DNA from: Mucor racemosus
Taxonomy: Eukaryota > Mucoromycota > Mucoromycetes > Mucorales > Mucoraceae
Length of the DNA: 64,000 nucleotides
Reading direction: 5' to 3'
Assembly (NCBI GenBank): GCA_027405735.1
Contig: JAPEHQ010000005.1
Span: 2,356,001 to 2,420,000 of the forward strand
The notes under the pieces are model-generated. The model worked only from the letters and a program-made list of their open reading frames with translations. It was not told where the DNA came from and ran no database searches. This document shows, one piece after another, positions 38,232 to 49,799 of the stretch. The position numbers were made by a program, and so were the translations under genes. Numbering within the stretch: the stretch's first letter is position 1; each line of letters starts with the position of its first letter.

Positions 38232-38559
38232 AAGAGTGAGAGGAAAATGAACCTTTTTGTAATGTTTGATTTTTGTACCAAACTAAGAAATTTAATACCA
38301 AAGAAGAAGATCGAGAAGGATTCCTTTTGACCAATTAAAGAAAAGTTGGCCCTTTCTGTCCTTTCTTGTACTTCTCCAATCCAATAATGGTGAAAATTGA
38401 AGATCCTCATGTAATGTAAAGATTTCTTTTAATGTCACCAAGTTTCCCAATTAAGCTATATATCACACAAGCAAACCATGTAATATTCCTATTAACCTTT
38501 TTTTTTTTGCGTGCGATTTTGGTTGTTATCTGTTGCTATATGGAAAGTAAACGTATGGG

Positions 38560-38573
38560 GTTACCATGGCAAC
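38560..38573. promoter_or_regulatory. RFX X-box-like palindrome
   Basis: GTTACCATGGCAAC fits the RFX consensus GTNRCC-N2-RGYAAC on both strands and is close to the Crt1 site. It lies 388 bp upstream of the AT-hook start. Its function is inferred only from the motif. Confidence 0.4.
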
Positions 38574-39615
38574 CCAAAGTAAATATATTCTATACTATTG
38601 TATTAACGATGAAAAGATTTGCATCTCCATTACAACAATACCTAGATTTTTTATACACAACAAATAATGGTGCTTTTTTAGAAAATTTGTCAAACAAAAA
38701 GTTAACCTCACTAAAAGTGGCGCTGTATTTTAGCACTGGCAAAAAGTTAGGATCTCACGTGGCTATAACCATAATAAATCAAATAGAATGAATAGAAAAA
38801 GGTAGACACCTCTTTATATTCTATTGATTGAAAATATACATGTAAGAATGTGCATAAAAATGATGTATTATTTAGATTTTGGGATGTGATAAGAAAACAA
38901 CGATAAACGATACAATAAAATATTATAATATGGTGCTGGATTTCATATTATTATATACTATTTCATTTCTTTTCTCTAAAAACTGCTATTAAAATGTCTA
39001 TATTTGTTATATTTTAGTGTCTATTTTTAAATATAATTTATTTGTATCAGGTCAAAATAATTATATATGTATAAATTGTAAAGTTGTAACCTTTGAGGAT
39101 AATATTTATTTATGACAAGAGAGTCAAGTGCTTTGTTTCTTTTTTCTTTATCAAGTATATCATATGTAGATCATGCTTTACTACAACCACCACAACTCGT
39201 TGTTTTTGGCTACTACTTGTTAGATAAATTCTCATTGACTAATCTACAAATTGACAACAATTGCCTGGTAGAATACAGCGAAAAAAAATAGCGATCAACA
39301 TTCAAGTGTTATTTACATGTAATGTATGCAAAACGTGCTCTTTTCTTTATGCATTTTAGTGCAAGTATGGATAGTAAAAATATTATTTGTTTGTTTCAGT
39401 AAGAACCAAATCCCCCCTTTGTACTGTAACATCTAGTATTTTATAACATGGCCAAAATAGTTATAGAAATACAAGGAATTTACGTTGTTTTGATACATTA
39501 AATTTTGGATTCAATGAGGGGCTATTGTTGTTGTTGCACATCCATTAAATCTCAGTTTAATCACACCTGCCGTGCTTTTTGTCTGAAAAACTTCTTTCTT
39601 TATACAACGTAATAC

Positions 39616-40558
39616 ATGCCTACAACAATAAAAAGGTTTACATTTAATCAGCTATTCTCAAATCAACATGGATTAGAATCCGAGAAAATATTACAGCAAG
39701 GTATTCATCTACTTTCTTTTTTCTCTTTTGTTATTAATCTTTTTACTAATCTGCGTAGTGGACAAGTATCACCAACATCATAATATTTATTTTTCGCGGC
39801 CAAATAATCCACACCATGTCCAATTATTTGCGGGAAATACCCATAAACGTCAAAATTACATGAGCATAATCCGTTGTCATGACTACCAATGCATCGAAGC
39901 AATTCAAAAAAGATTAATACAAATACCCAGAGCAACAATAACAGTATTACTTGGAGCTTGCTTAATATCAGATTCTATTGTTACAATTGATAAACCTGCT
40001 ACATTATTCATATTATTGGATGCAGAAAATTACATACAACGATCATTTACTGTCAATATGTCTTGGTGCAGAAGGATGTGGAGCCTTGCATCTCGAGCAC
40101 ATATGATATCAGTGACAGGAGTTTATTATTCTGTACTGGGAGGAGCATATTGTTCGTTGGGGAAGAGTAATTCGAAATACGTAAGTTTTTGTATATTATT
40201 TATCAAATACATAAACAAAACAATTAACTACATCAAAAAACAGGCTTACAAGGCTGGTGCTTTGGCAATTGAACAGATCAAATTGGCTAAGAAATTAAAA
40301 GACCCAATTTTGGAATGTAAATGTTGGCTTTATTTTGCAGAAGATGTGATACAATTGGGTGATGTTGATAAAGCAGAAGAGATTATAACGCGCCAAAAAC
40401 CATTTGTTGAACGAAATGGAGATGCAATGGTAATGTAGATGTGTAGTTTGTATGCGTGTATATGAAATTAAGTTATAATATAGTTGAAAAGTATGTTGGA
40501 AGCTGTTTGTGGTAAATTGGAAATTGCTGTCGCTAATACCAAAGTTTTTCAACAATAA
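39616..40558 (+). CDS. conserved-looking helical protein, unknown, 255 aa
   Basis: Four exons (39616..39700, 39759..40180, 40244..40429, 40484..40558; introns of 58, 63 and 54 bp) keep phase throughout. I do not recognise the family. The N-terminal half has mixed composition (YHQHHNIYFSRPNNPHHVQL). The C-terminal half is helical and reminiscent of TPR-like repeats: KAGALAIEQIKLAKKLKDPI, CKCWLYFAEDVIQLGDVDKA, then a final helix MLEAVCGKLEIAVANTK. There is no signal peptide or clear membrane anchor. The non-repetitive sequence and clean splice phases support a real gene. The last exon overlaps the end of the minus-strand neighbour by 26 bp. Confidence 0.75.
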
Positions 40559-40836
40559 ATCCACCAATATACGCCGTTATTAGAACAAATGCCAATAAAC
40601 ATATATTTGCCAACCATGCAATATTATCCGTCATTGGATGCAGAAACCATTTCGAAAACAAGCTTGAATTTTTCTGTTCATTTGCTGCTGCTGCTGCTTC
40701 ATTTGTTTCGATTGAAGATAATAAAGGCGCATTATCTAATTGTTGATTTTGTTCTTCAATATCGTCATACACTGACTATACTTGAATCATTAGAAACAGT
40801 TTCCCCATCTATTTTTCTGTTTTGTTTATTTACCAT
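40533..40836 (-). CDS. small tail-anchored membrane protein, 81 aa
   Basis: The downstream frame starts at a GTG, so I looked for a splice. A 58-nt intron (40776..40833, GTAAAT...TATAG with a CTAATG branch) joins an ATG at 40834-40836 directly to SVYDDIEEQNQQL. Coding exons would therefore be 40834..40836 and 40533..40775. The protein has an acidic, Q/N/A-rich cytosolic part and one hydrophobic span, IAWLANICLLAFVLITAYIG, near the C-terminus, ending VEKLWY. That is the layout of a tail-anchored protein. The family is not recognised. Confidence 0.6.
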
Positions 40837-41332
40837 AATCGTTTTTATCTTTGGTTTTTGGTTTATTTGTACAACAATATGAAAAAGAAAAGGAAAAAAG
40901 AATGTTTACAACGATCCCGATATTATTAGCTCAGTTTTATTTGGGGATTTTCAGTTCTGTTTATCATAGCGGCAGAGGTTGTTAGGGTGTGCTGGATAAT
41001 GAAAGAAAATCTATTCAGCTTTGAAAATACATAATCAAGCATTTCAAACTGAATTTCCTGTATATTTGATCTGATAATGCAATTCATATAAGATAACCTG
41101 GCCAAAGCGCTCAAAGCGGAGAAAACCTGTACTAATCTTGTATCGTCCTCAAATCAACATTTTACAAATCAATTGCGAAAAGAAAAAAATATCATTGTAG
41201 AGAGCAACATCTGGCATTTATTTTGCAAAACAACATGCTGTAGCAAATCATGCTTTTTAAAGCTATAAAAAATTGTATAAAAATAATTTTATCGTTTGCG
41301 GGCTAATTTTTTTTATTTATTTAAAATATGAT
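40837..41332. other. intergenic
   Basis: A minus-strand frame at 40926-41114 (YMNCIIRSNIQEIQFEM) looks somewhat protein-like, but has no start or partner exon. Nothing else is seen. Confidence 0.35.
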
Positions 41333-42772
41333 TTACATAACAGTACACTTGTCATTCGAAGTTTCTCTTGGATTATAAACGGATTTTTTTCTGCTAAAAC
41401 TAATAGGTCTCTGTTCTTCTACTTCTGTTTCTTCGTATTGTGGTTGCATCATGGGTGATTGGCCCATCATACCATTAGGAGGCACCATATAATATCCTCC
41501 TCCACCTCCACCTCCCATCATGTAAGGTTGAGGGGCAGAAGGCATCATCATTGGCTGAGGATAATACATTGGTTGCTGCGGCATAACATACATTGGCATT
41601 CCTCCTGCTGCTGCTTTACGAGGTGTATTGCTGCTAGAGTTTTTCGATACAGTAGCTTCATTCTTTTTCTTTTTAGAAGATTTTGTTTTGGGTTTTCTTG
41701 GTGTGGGGGTCTTGAATGCCATTGGACGTTTAGGCTTGCTAATAGAAGGTACCTTTTTAGGCACAACTACTCGTTTAACAACCACTTTTTTAGTTTGCCT
41801 TGATGAAGAGGGTGCCATTACTGGTTGATCTTCATCTTCTTCTTCTTCTCCGGACTCTTCTTCTTGGGAATCTGGGATTTCTTGTTCTTCATATTCAATT
41901 TCTTCTTCGTAATACTCTTGTTGAGGTTGATTTGATTTGTTATCTTGGTTTCCTTTCCACCATCCTTTAGGTTTTTCTTCTCTAGGTTTCCAAAATGAGG
42001 ATTCTCCGGCAATTCGTTGAGGTTGACTGGATATAGGTTTTATTGAATTACTTTTCTTCCTTGTAGGTACATTTCCTTGTTGCTGATGTTGTCGTTGTTG
42101 TTGCTGTTGTTGCTGTTGTTGCTGTTGTTGCTGTTGTTGTGGAACTGTTTCTCTTCCTTTGAACCCCCGCCTTGACCAAGTTCTCTGTAAAAAACTCTTT
42201 TTCTTCTGAAGAGCAGGCCTCTTGGCATCGACTAATGCTTTTGCTTTAGGTGTTGCATGATGTGATAAAGCAGCAGCAGCAGTAGCTCTTACTAATGCAT
42301 CAATAGGCGGATCATTTTCTTTTTCGTTTGGTTTAGATATGATTGCTGGTACGGGAGCAGGAGATTGCGCTTGAACAGGTACTCGAGCGATCTTTTTGAC
42401 TTTCTCATCAGATACAACTGGAGGAGGCGAATGCAGCTCAGTTATTTGCGGTGATGAAGGCACATCTGCTGCTACAACATTATTGCTAGTATTGGGTTGT
42501 GGAAGAGTTAAACCAGACAAAGTCGGACTTAATGCAGACAGTAATTGTTGCCTTTCCAGTAACTGCTTCTGTTGTTGTAATTGTTGCAATAGTAGCCATT
42601 CATTATTAGCATTGTTTAATTTTGTTGGGGATGACATTTGTGCCAACAATTGGTTGAAAAATTGGTCTTCGGCGCTCTGCTGTATAGGAGGCGATGATGG
42701 TATAGTTGTTTGTTTAGCACTTTCAAACACACTGTTTAAAAGTTGATCTGCATAATGATCGTAGTTGCTCAT
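41333..42772 (-). CDS. low-complexity protein with C-terminal CaaX box
   Basis: A single exon of 479 aa starting MSNYDHYADQLLNSVFESAK (ATG at 42772). Segments in order: a Q/L-rich helical stretch, an S/P/V-rich linker, an alanine-rich basic block, WSRRGFKGRE, a polyQ run, SFWKPREEKPKGWWKG, an acidic E/D block, K/P-rich basic repeats (SKPKRPMAFKTPTPRKPKTK), and a P/M/G/Y-rich region with a seven-glycine run. It ends NDKCTVM and stop. Cys-Thr-Val-Met is a CaaX box whose terminal Met favours farnesylation, so the protein may sit on membranes. The function is not recognised. Confidence 0.75.
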   Translation of the reverse strand: MSNYDHYADQLLNSVFESAKQTTIPSSPPIQQSAEDQFFNQLLAQMSSPTKLNNANNEWLLLQQLQQQKQLLERQQLLSALSPTLSGLTLPQPNTSNNVVAADVPSSPQITELHSPPPVVSDEKVKKIARVPVQAQSPAPVPAIISKPNEKENDPPIDALVRATAAAALSHHATPKAKALVDAKRPALQKKKSFLQRTWSRRGFKGRETVPQQQQQQQQQQQQQQQRQHQQQGNVPTRKKSNSIKPISSQPQRIAGESSFWKPREEKPKGWWKGNQDNKSNQPQQEYYEEEIEYEEQEIPDSQEEESGEEEEDEDQPVMAPSSSRQTKKVVVKRVVVPKKVPSISKPKRPMAFKTPTPRKPKTKSSKKKKNEATVSKNSSSNTPRKAAAGGMPMYVMPQQPMYYPQPMMMPSAPQPYMMGGGGGGGYYMVPPNGMMGQSPMMQPQYEETEVEEQRPISFSRKKSVYNPRETSNDKCTVM

Positions 42773-43264
42773 TTTATACTTTGTAAATGAAAATAAAAAG
42801 AATACTTTGTTTGAAAAAATAAGATATAAACTATATGTATATTTATACTTGAAGATGAGTTTAATATACATCAAACGTCTCGATTAGGCAAAATGTAAAC
42901 AACATTTTAGCATAGTCCAAGTATGTAGGTAGTACAATGGACAGGATAGATCAAACGTGCATCTGATCACTATTTTTAAATTTGAATGCTTTAAGATTTT
43001 CTTATTTTAATCATCCCAAAAAATAAATTGCAAATTGGTTGGAATTTTGAGAAGTATACAAATGTATATAAAAGTTTGTTAACATACATCATGAAGGTGT
43101 GCACTTATAAAAATAAGCCCTTACATAATCATATAATTCAAATTATCATAACCTTATTTTGTTGTTGTGGTTTTATCTGAAATATCTTCTCTAAGTTGAG
43201 AGTACAACGCTCGAAGAAATCCAAAAATATGTAGAATTCATTGCTTTGTCCTTAAAAATTGCGT
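42773..43264. other. intergenic
   Basis: Promoter side of the CaaX-box gene. No feature is recognised. Confidence 0.35.
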
Positions 43265-43938
43265 TCAACTTTTCATCACTGCCGAATTTCTTTTTTTTTT
43301 CACTAAATAACACTAAGAAAAAATTATATGCCAATGTACCTAAGATGCTCAGGTTTAATTCAAAAACAAGTATCTGGAAATATCCTATTTTTTTGTAGTT
43401 GGTATAATTTTTTCAGTGCTAATGTTTCAGATTTTTATAGGTATTTCACTGATAAAAACCAAACACTTTGAGGCTTCATATCTCTGCAAAAAATTAAGTT
43501 ATACTAACACTTTCTAATAATAAAATTTACTTGTTTTAAATTACTCTATAACATCGTTAAGTATGAAGAAATTCTGAATATTTTCATTTTTTTTTTCATT
43601 TTTTTGACACTTTTCTAATAGATTTCAAAATATTCGTTAAATTGAGCATCATTTTTTTTAAATTCATGCCATCAACCTTGTTGAGCTCTCTCAGTCTCAA
43701 TTTAGTTCTTTTCAAAATATTGATTTTTCATGGAGATATCCTCAAAAATATGTACAAAGGTATACCTTCACTTCTAGCTTCAATTTTTTCCCCTGTATAC
43801 CCGCATCCCTAATTCTGAATTTGCAAAAAAAAAAAAAAAATAACAATACGTTTTCAGGTTTAATGTGAATTCTTATTTCGATTATTTCGACAAAAATCAA
43901 TATTTTTCGCTGAAGCAAAAAAATGCAGAGTAGCTCCC
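43265..43938 (-). mobile_element. ~1.1 kb repeat family, copy 3 (internally deleted)
   Basis: It matches copies 1 and 2, in the orientation of copy 2. The ORF region (MRVYRGK...RISP-stop-KINILKR) is recognisable but needs a frameshift and has the same TGA as copy 2. A stretch of roughly 300 bp present in copies 1 and 2 is missing near 43850. Confidence 0.65.
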
Positions 43939-44195
43939 AGTTGGGTCTATATTGTGAATACAACAAGTTAATGCATCTTATTTTTATAATTGCTCTCATT
44001 TCTTTGTCAGCTTCCTCATCTATTACAGTATTACATATTCTGAAATAAACCTAAATATAAAAAACTAAGTCTCCAACTGCGTATCCTGTCTCTTATACGA
44101 TACCATCCTAATATGAAGTATTAAAAAGCAGTAAGATTCCCTCTGATAAAAATTATGCGTAAGCTTTCAAAATATCAAAACACTGGTTTGACATC

Positions 44196-45268
44196 ATCTT
44201 AAATTGAGTTTTTACTTTTGAAGCCGGAGGAAAGCAAGTGTTTCACTTTTGAAACCTTTATACTCGCTGAAAGGTCGATATGAATAGAAATAGCTCTTTT
44301 GGCAAGATTCTGTAACATCTCAAGTATAGCCCTACATTTTTTATTTCCTGATTATCTATTGAAATGGGGGCACGCTCCGATTTTGAATATGACCATATAA
44401 AATTGTATAATCAGGTATGCACATGTAACTGAGCTTGAATCCAAAAAGTTTTCAAATGGAAAAAAAATCCAAAAAATCCAAAAAAAAACCTTGTATGTTT
44501 AATTACTCACAAAAATGCATAGTAAGTTGAACTAGCGTATTAAATACCTTAGGTTCAGTTTTTAATTCCAAATCGATCTGTGTAGGGTTTGAAGATATTT
44601 TTCTCATAAAATCTCTAGTAAATTTAATGTCAAATTTTAACGGTTTTTGATCAAAAAGTACCCTTCATTCAAATGCAACCCTAAAATATTTTATTTGCAC
44701 GTTATGCACAATCAAATTATCTACAGAATGAGTATTTATACGTAGCTGTAGCCCTATTTTTCGTGGGGATATACATTTTTTTAATCTTTTTTTTGTAAAA
44801 CCGAAAATTTTTCCTTGTATATCCTCGTCCAAAATGGATCCTTTTTTGTATCACCAAAAATCAATCATTCAATTTCAATTTTCTCGACCAAAAATCAATA
44901 TTTTTTCACGAGATAAAATTCGTTGGATAGACGCTAATGAGTATTATCCTATGGTTTTAGCTTTGCATACCAATCGTCCCTTCATGGACCTCTATAACAG
45001 AAAAAGTGCTCTCATAAAATTTATAAAAAAATGAAAAAGTCTTCACAGCTATCCAAAAACTAAATATTTTAGTAGAGAATGAAAAATAAAGTAGACTTTA
45101 CTCAATAACCATTATTGCAATACCTTAGTACTTTCTCGACTTATTTTCATTTGAAATGCGGTTTTTTAATTTTAAGCTGGCCATTTCTGCATCATTCAAA
45201 TTTATGAAACAATCACTATAGTAACCATCCTTACTTTATTTAATAAAATTTGTAGCCGGAACAGTGTC
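44196..45268 (+). repeat. ~1.07 kb direct repeat, left copy
   Basis: It is highly similar to 46491-47559, offset by about 2292 bp, in the same orientation. It contains the frame 44834..45034 (MDPFLYHQKSIIQFQFSRPK). It shares short blocks with the ~1.1 kb family: GAACTAGCGTATTAAAT, the TATATCCTCGTCC core and AAAATCAATATTTT. Confidence 0.8.
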
Positions 45269-46490
45269 ATAGAACGGTAATTGTTATTATAGTAAAAGTT
45301 TATTATTTGAATCACAATTAAATGTCAATCTCGCGTACATACAATTGACATCCTGTGCAACCAAATCAAAGTGTATTCAAAGATAGAACCAAGGAACTTG
45401 TTGATAAACAAGTCCATAAATTTTTATATTCATGAAGAACCAATAACTTTGCCATCTACCAATGTACATAACAACTCAACATATTTAATCAACCTTTCTA
45501 GATAATCATTGGTCAGTTACAATGGCCCATTATTTTTAGAATCCCATTTCCTTTAGATTAGACAATTAATATAAATAGCAAAAGACTTTCATTAGCCATG
45601 AAGTTCTTTATCTTATTTTTAAAGAATAAAACAACATCTTGTATATTATTTCTTACGTGTTTTATTTTCAATTTTTCACAAACAGCGTTGAATGGATGGT
45701 GTTGGTTTACGAGGATATTAAACAGCCAATTTTGAAGCCAATTCCATTTCTAACTCACATTAAAATGTAACTCTTATAAATAGTCTTTTAAATCAAAACC
45801 TAGAAGCTTTTGGTTCTTTCTTTTACCATTAGTTTTTCTAGTAATAAAGCCTACGTTCTCCATGATAAATGTTACTAGTCTTTATTATTTTTCTTTCTAT
45901 AAATAAGAATGTATGTATCCATAAACTCTCAGATGGATACTGGTTTTGAAAAAAACTTTCTGCTAAAATTGATCACCAGTACAAATATTCTCGTTTTTTC
46001 GCTTGGTCTGCCCTCTAAAATCCTTGAAACTAGACTTACCATTAGAAGTTATATATCAAAATGTGTGGAATAATTTGGTCAACAACTTTTATTATGCGCT
46101 CAAGTAACATTTTTTAATGAAATTTAAAGGTTGCCATAGGCGTATATACTAAATTCCAGCAAAGTTTATACCACAAAAATCTCAACGAAATTCATAGATG
46201 CAGTAAAATAAATCGCAGATTCGTTTTCAGCAGCCAATTTTACCCCAGAAAACTTTGTTGCCGGATTCCTAGCGATACCTTTGTAAAAAAATGTGAAAAT
46301 TCTCCAAATCGTTAAAACTACAAAACAGAAAAACAAAACAAAACAGGATTTACGATTACCAGATGTAGGGGTCCAAACTTTTTTTGAAAAAAACCATCCC
46401 TGAAATTTTGATATGTAATAAAACATTGAAAAACAAGAAGATTTTGCTAAGTAGCTTTTAAGTGCAAGCTTATTAAAATCTTGAGATATT
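45269..46490. other. spacer between direct repeats
   Basis: This 1.2 kb has no reverse transcriptase, integrase or transposase frame. A block at 45838-45935 recurs inverted at 63905-64000, so the spacer itself is repetitive. Confidence 0.5.
45838..45935 (-). repeat. dispersed repeat, inverted copy of window end
   Basis: AATAAAGCCTACGTTCTCCA and the following ~80 bases are the reverse complement of 63905-64000, nearly identical. The similarity runs to the window edge and probably continues beyond it. Confidence 0.8.
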
Positions 46491-47559
46491 TCGCATCTTA
46501 GGTTGAGTTTTTGAGCGGGGTAAAAGCAAGTGTTTCACTTTTAAAGCCCTTATGCTCGCTGAGAAATCAACATGAATAGAAATAAGTCTTTTGTCAATAT
46601 TCTGTAGCATATCAAGTATAGCCCTACATTTTTTATTTCCTGATTATCTATTGAAATGGGGGCACGCTCCGATTTTGAATATCACTATATAAAATTGTAT
46701 AATCAGATATGTACATGTAACTGAGCTTGAATCCAAAAAGTTTTCAAATGGAAAAAAAATCCAAAAAATCCAAAAAAAAACCTTGTATGTTTAATTACTC
46801 ACAAAAATGCATAGTAAGTTGAACTAGCGTATTAAATGTTTTAGATTCGGTTTTTAATTCCAAATCGATCTGGATAGGTTTTGAAAATGTTTTTTTCATG
46901 AAATCGCTAGTAAATTCGGTATCAAATTTTAGCTGTTTTTGATCAAAACGTACCCTTCATTCAAATGCAACCCTAAAATATTTTATTTGCAAGTTATGCG
47001 CAACAAAATTATCTACAGAATGAGTATTTATACGTAGCTGTAGTCCTATTTTTCGTGGGGATATACATGTTTTTGATTTTTTTTTTGTAAAACCGAAAAT
47101 TTTTCCTTGTATATCCTCGTCCAAAATGGATCCTTTTTTGTATCACCAAAAATCAATCATTCAATTTCAATTTTCTCGACCAAAAATCAATATTTTTTCA
47201 CGAGATAAAATTCGTTGGATAGACGCTAATGAGTACTATCCTATGAGTTTAGTTTTGCATACCAGCCATCCCTTCGTGAATCTCTATAACAGAGAAAGTG
47301 CTCTCACAAAATTTATAAAAAAATAAAAAAGTCTCCACGACCATCCAAAACCTAGATATCCTGGTAGAGAATGAAAAATAAAGTATGCTTTACTTAATAA
47401 CCATTATTGCAATACCTTAGTATTTTCTCGACTTATTTTCATTTGAAATGCGCTTTCTCAATTTTAAGTTGGCCATTTCTGCATCATTCAAATTTATGAA
47501 ACAATCACTATAGTAACCATCCTTGCCTCATTTAATAGAATTTGTAGACGGGACAATGT
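46491..47559 (+). repeat. ~1.07 kb direct repeat, right copy
   Basis: Partner of 44196-45268. Its frame 47126..47326 matches the left-copy frame except near the C-terminus (YYPMSLVLHTSHPF against YYPMVLALHTNRPF). Confidence 0.8.
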
Positions 47560-49799
47560 TGAATAGGATGACGTGCAATATGCTTGTTTTGTAATAACAA
47601 ATAGATACAAAAAAATATGCAATAGTGGATAAAAAATATCTCATGGGTAAAGTTTAGGCTTCTTTTAGAAGCCAAAAGATGTTGTATAAAAGAAAAAGTG
47701 CACACGTTCTTTGTCTTGCAACCTCTTAGTGTGATGTTGGCTCCCATCAACATGTGATACTACAGTAAACATGTTTGAATATGCAACAAAAAACCCATAA
47801 AAATCAATATGGAAATATACTTATAACTCTTTTAAGTTTATCAAAGTTGATTAAAAAGTAAAGCAAAGATTACAGGTTACCATAATCTTTGTGATACATA
47901 TATTATTTGCAAACTTATATTAATAATTAGTAATAAGATCTTAAAGCAAGATCTTAGTGGTTTAGTTCCTAGTTTGGATATATCAGTGGTACAATTTGAC
48001 ATTTCAGTGAATTTGTGATATAAAATTTCTACATCTTTAGATGGTATTTAAGGTAAACCTGACTACTAAACAAGTTTGATTTGTGTAGTTTACTACAGAA
48101 TAGATAGAATCCATGTAAACACGATTTTCATGTTGGTCTTTTCAAAGAAAAGAAGATGTATTCAAAAATGAGCGTGATAAAAGAAAGATTCCTTAAAATG
48201 TGTTGATTATGATGAGTGTAGAAATATAAGAAAAGTATAAAAATTTGACCACAACAAGGAGAACACAGAGACTTTATAGTTTTATAATAATACCAACCCT
48301 TTATTAAAATGATTTAAATGTGGAACAGTATTGCCAAAAGAAAGTAAATCAAAAATTTTTGGATCTCTATAGATACAGATACAACAGGGATACACACTTA
48401 CTTACATTGAGCGGAGAAGATAGAGTGGTTTAGCATTCGTCGTAAAATGACAATAGCCTTTTCCATGACCAGAACAGCAGAATATCATGTAGTTCCAGTA
48501 AAAAAATGCCATAGTATGCCCCAAACCCCTAAAATCTTCATAAAACATAAGTAAAAAACAAGTAAAAAAAGAAAAAAAGAAAACAAAAATAAGACAAAAG
48601 GCAGATTGCTCCTACTTCCTTAAGTAACCGTAAATTTCCCCTCGGTAGACTGAGGAAAACAACAACCATTGCTATGACTGTGTAAAACTAGAATACTGTA
48701 CGACAATGGATACGTTCTGAGTAACTTCCTTATTACGATGTGTCGAAAGGTGAACGTATAAAATTAATCAAATGAAAAAGTACCGTTCTATTATGAGCTT
48801 ATAGAGAGGTTTCATGTACTAATTAGATGAGTGTATTTAATGTGAATGATAATATAATTAGAATGAACATATGGATATTGTGTGGATATGCTGGAATCAT
48901 GCTTCTATGATTTGGCACTTGTTCTAAATTAGTAATTTGGTAATTCCTAATTCTGATAGATCACCTTAAACCAACAAAATATTTTCTGAAAAAAATTTTA
49001 AAGCAGTATCTGATTCAAATATCATACATAAAAACTCTTAAGAAGTCTACACAATATCTTAATGTAGTTGTCGGCATTTTGTTTTATTTAAATATCCTTC
49101 AGGATATTGCTATTGTTACGCTATATATAACTACTGCATCACCTGATGATCTTCTTTATATAAAAACTCACCTTTTACTCTGGTCGAATTCTTATTAATT
49201 AACGATATAACAATAGTGATGAATAGTCGGGCCCAGGTTTTTTAAGGAAAAAGCGATGGATTTTGTGTAGTTTTGAATATTTTGCAAGACGTAAAATATT
49301 TTCAGGAACAGGAAGCATAATGCGATCAATTCATATCTATTCAGCAATGCATAGAGTGTTTTCAAAAATTGTTTAACATGGGATTAGTTGCAGAAAATAG
49401 ATAATCCTTGAGTGGAAATAAAGAGCCCTTTCCACATCTGATTATAGCTTCGTTCGAATGGGTACGACAAATATAATGTTTATATAAATTAATAATTTGC
49501 ATGTTTTTATAAAATATATGTAATTCTAGAATTGAGGAAATCTTTTCAAACTTTGCATGATATACACAGGTAAATGGTTTTTAGAGTTATATCGACTTGA
49601 GAGTAGACTTTGTCCTACACGAAAGGTTGTATTTTTCAAGTATTTCCCATATTTTAAGGATTTCTAAGAGAAGTAGTAATTGAATAGTTGGTATGTGTTA
49701 TAATTAATGAATCGACAACAACGGCAATAGTGTATCGTATTAAATCGATAACAATGGTAATTTTTTAGTGATATTATATATGAATGGCTGCCATTATGA
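47560..49799. other. gene-poor gap
   Basis: AT-rich. At 49228-49372 there is a short fragment related to 19476-19655 (shared TAAAATATTTTCAGGAACAG). No gene is seen. Confidence 0.45.
49228..49372 (+). repeat. fragment of the ~1.1 kb repeat family
   Basis: It shares TAAAATATTTTCAGGAACAG and the surrounding sequence with 19476-19655, same orientation. Confidence 0.55.

Larger units (their letters stand above)
38173..39615. other. intergenic with a palindromic X-box-like site
   Basis: It contains the AT-hook promoter, an RFX X-box-like palindrome at 38560-38573, and AT-rich sequence. A 119-codon frame at 38432-38791 is not convincing. Confidence 0.45.

Noticed and set aside
37132..38334. Longer version of the AT-hook protein (400 aa)
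   Set aside because: The extra 54 codons translate a GAAA microsatellite and pyrimidine tract. The downstream Met (38172) begins a sensible sequence.
38432..38791. 119-codon open frame on the plus strand
   Set aside because: Poly-T encoded hydrophobic start, no motif, and it covers the X-box and promoter area of the neighbouring gene. It looks like chance in AT-rich DNA.
40926..41114. Minus-strand frame YMNCIIRSNIQEIQF...
   Set aside because: Looks partly protein-like but has no ATG, no joinable exon and no recognised family. It may be a relic.
41459..41803. 114-codon plus-strand frame rich in H and R
   Set aside because: Shadow of the low-complexity minus-strand gene.
44834..45034. MDPFLYHQKSIIQ frame as a stand-alone gene
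   Set aside because: It lies wholly inside the direct repeats and recurs in both, so it is treated as part of the repeat.
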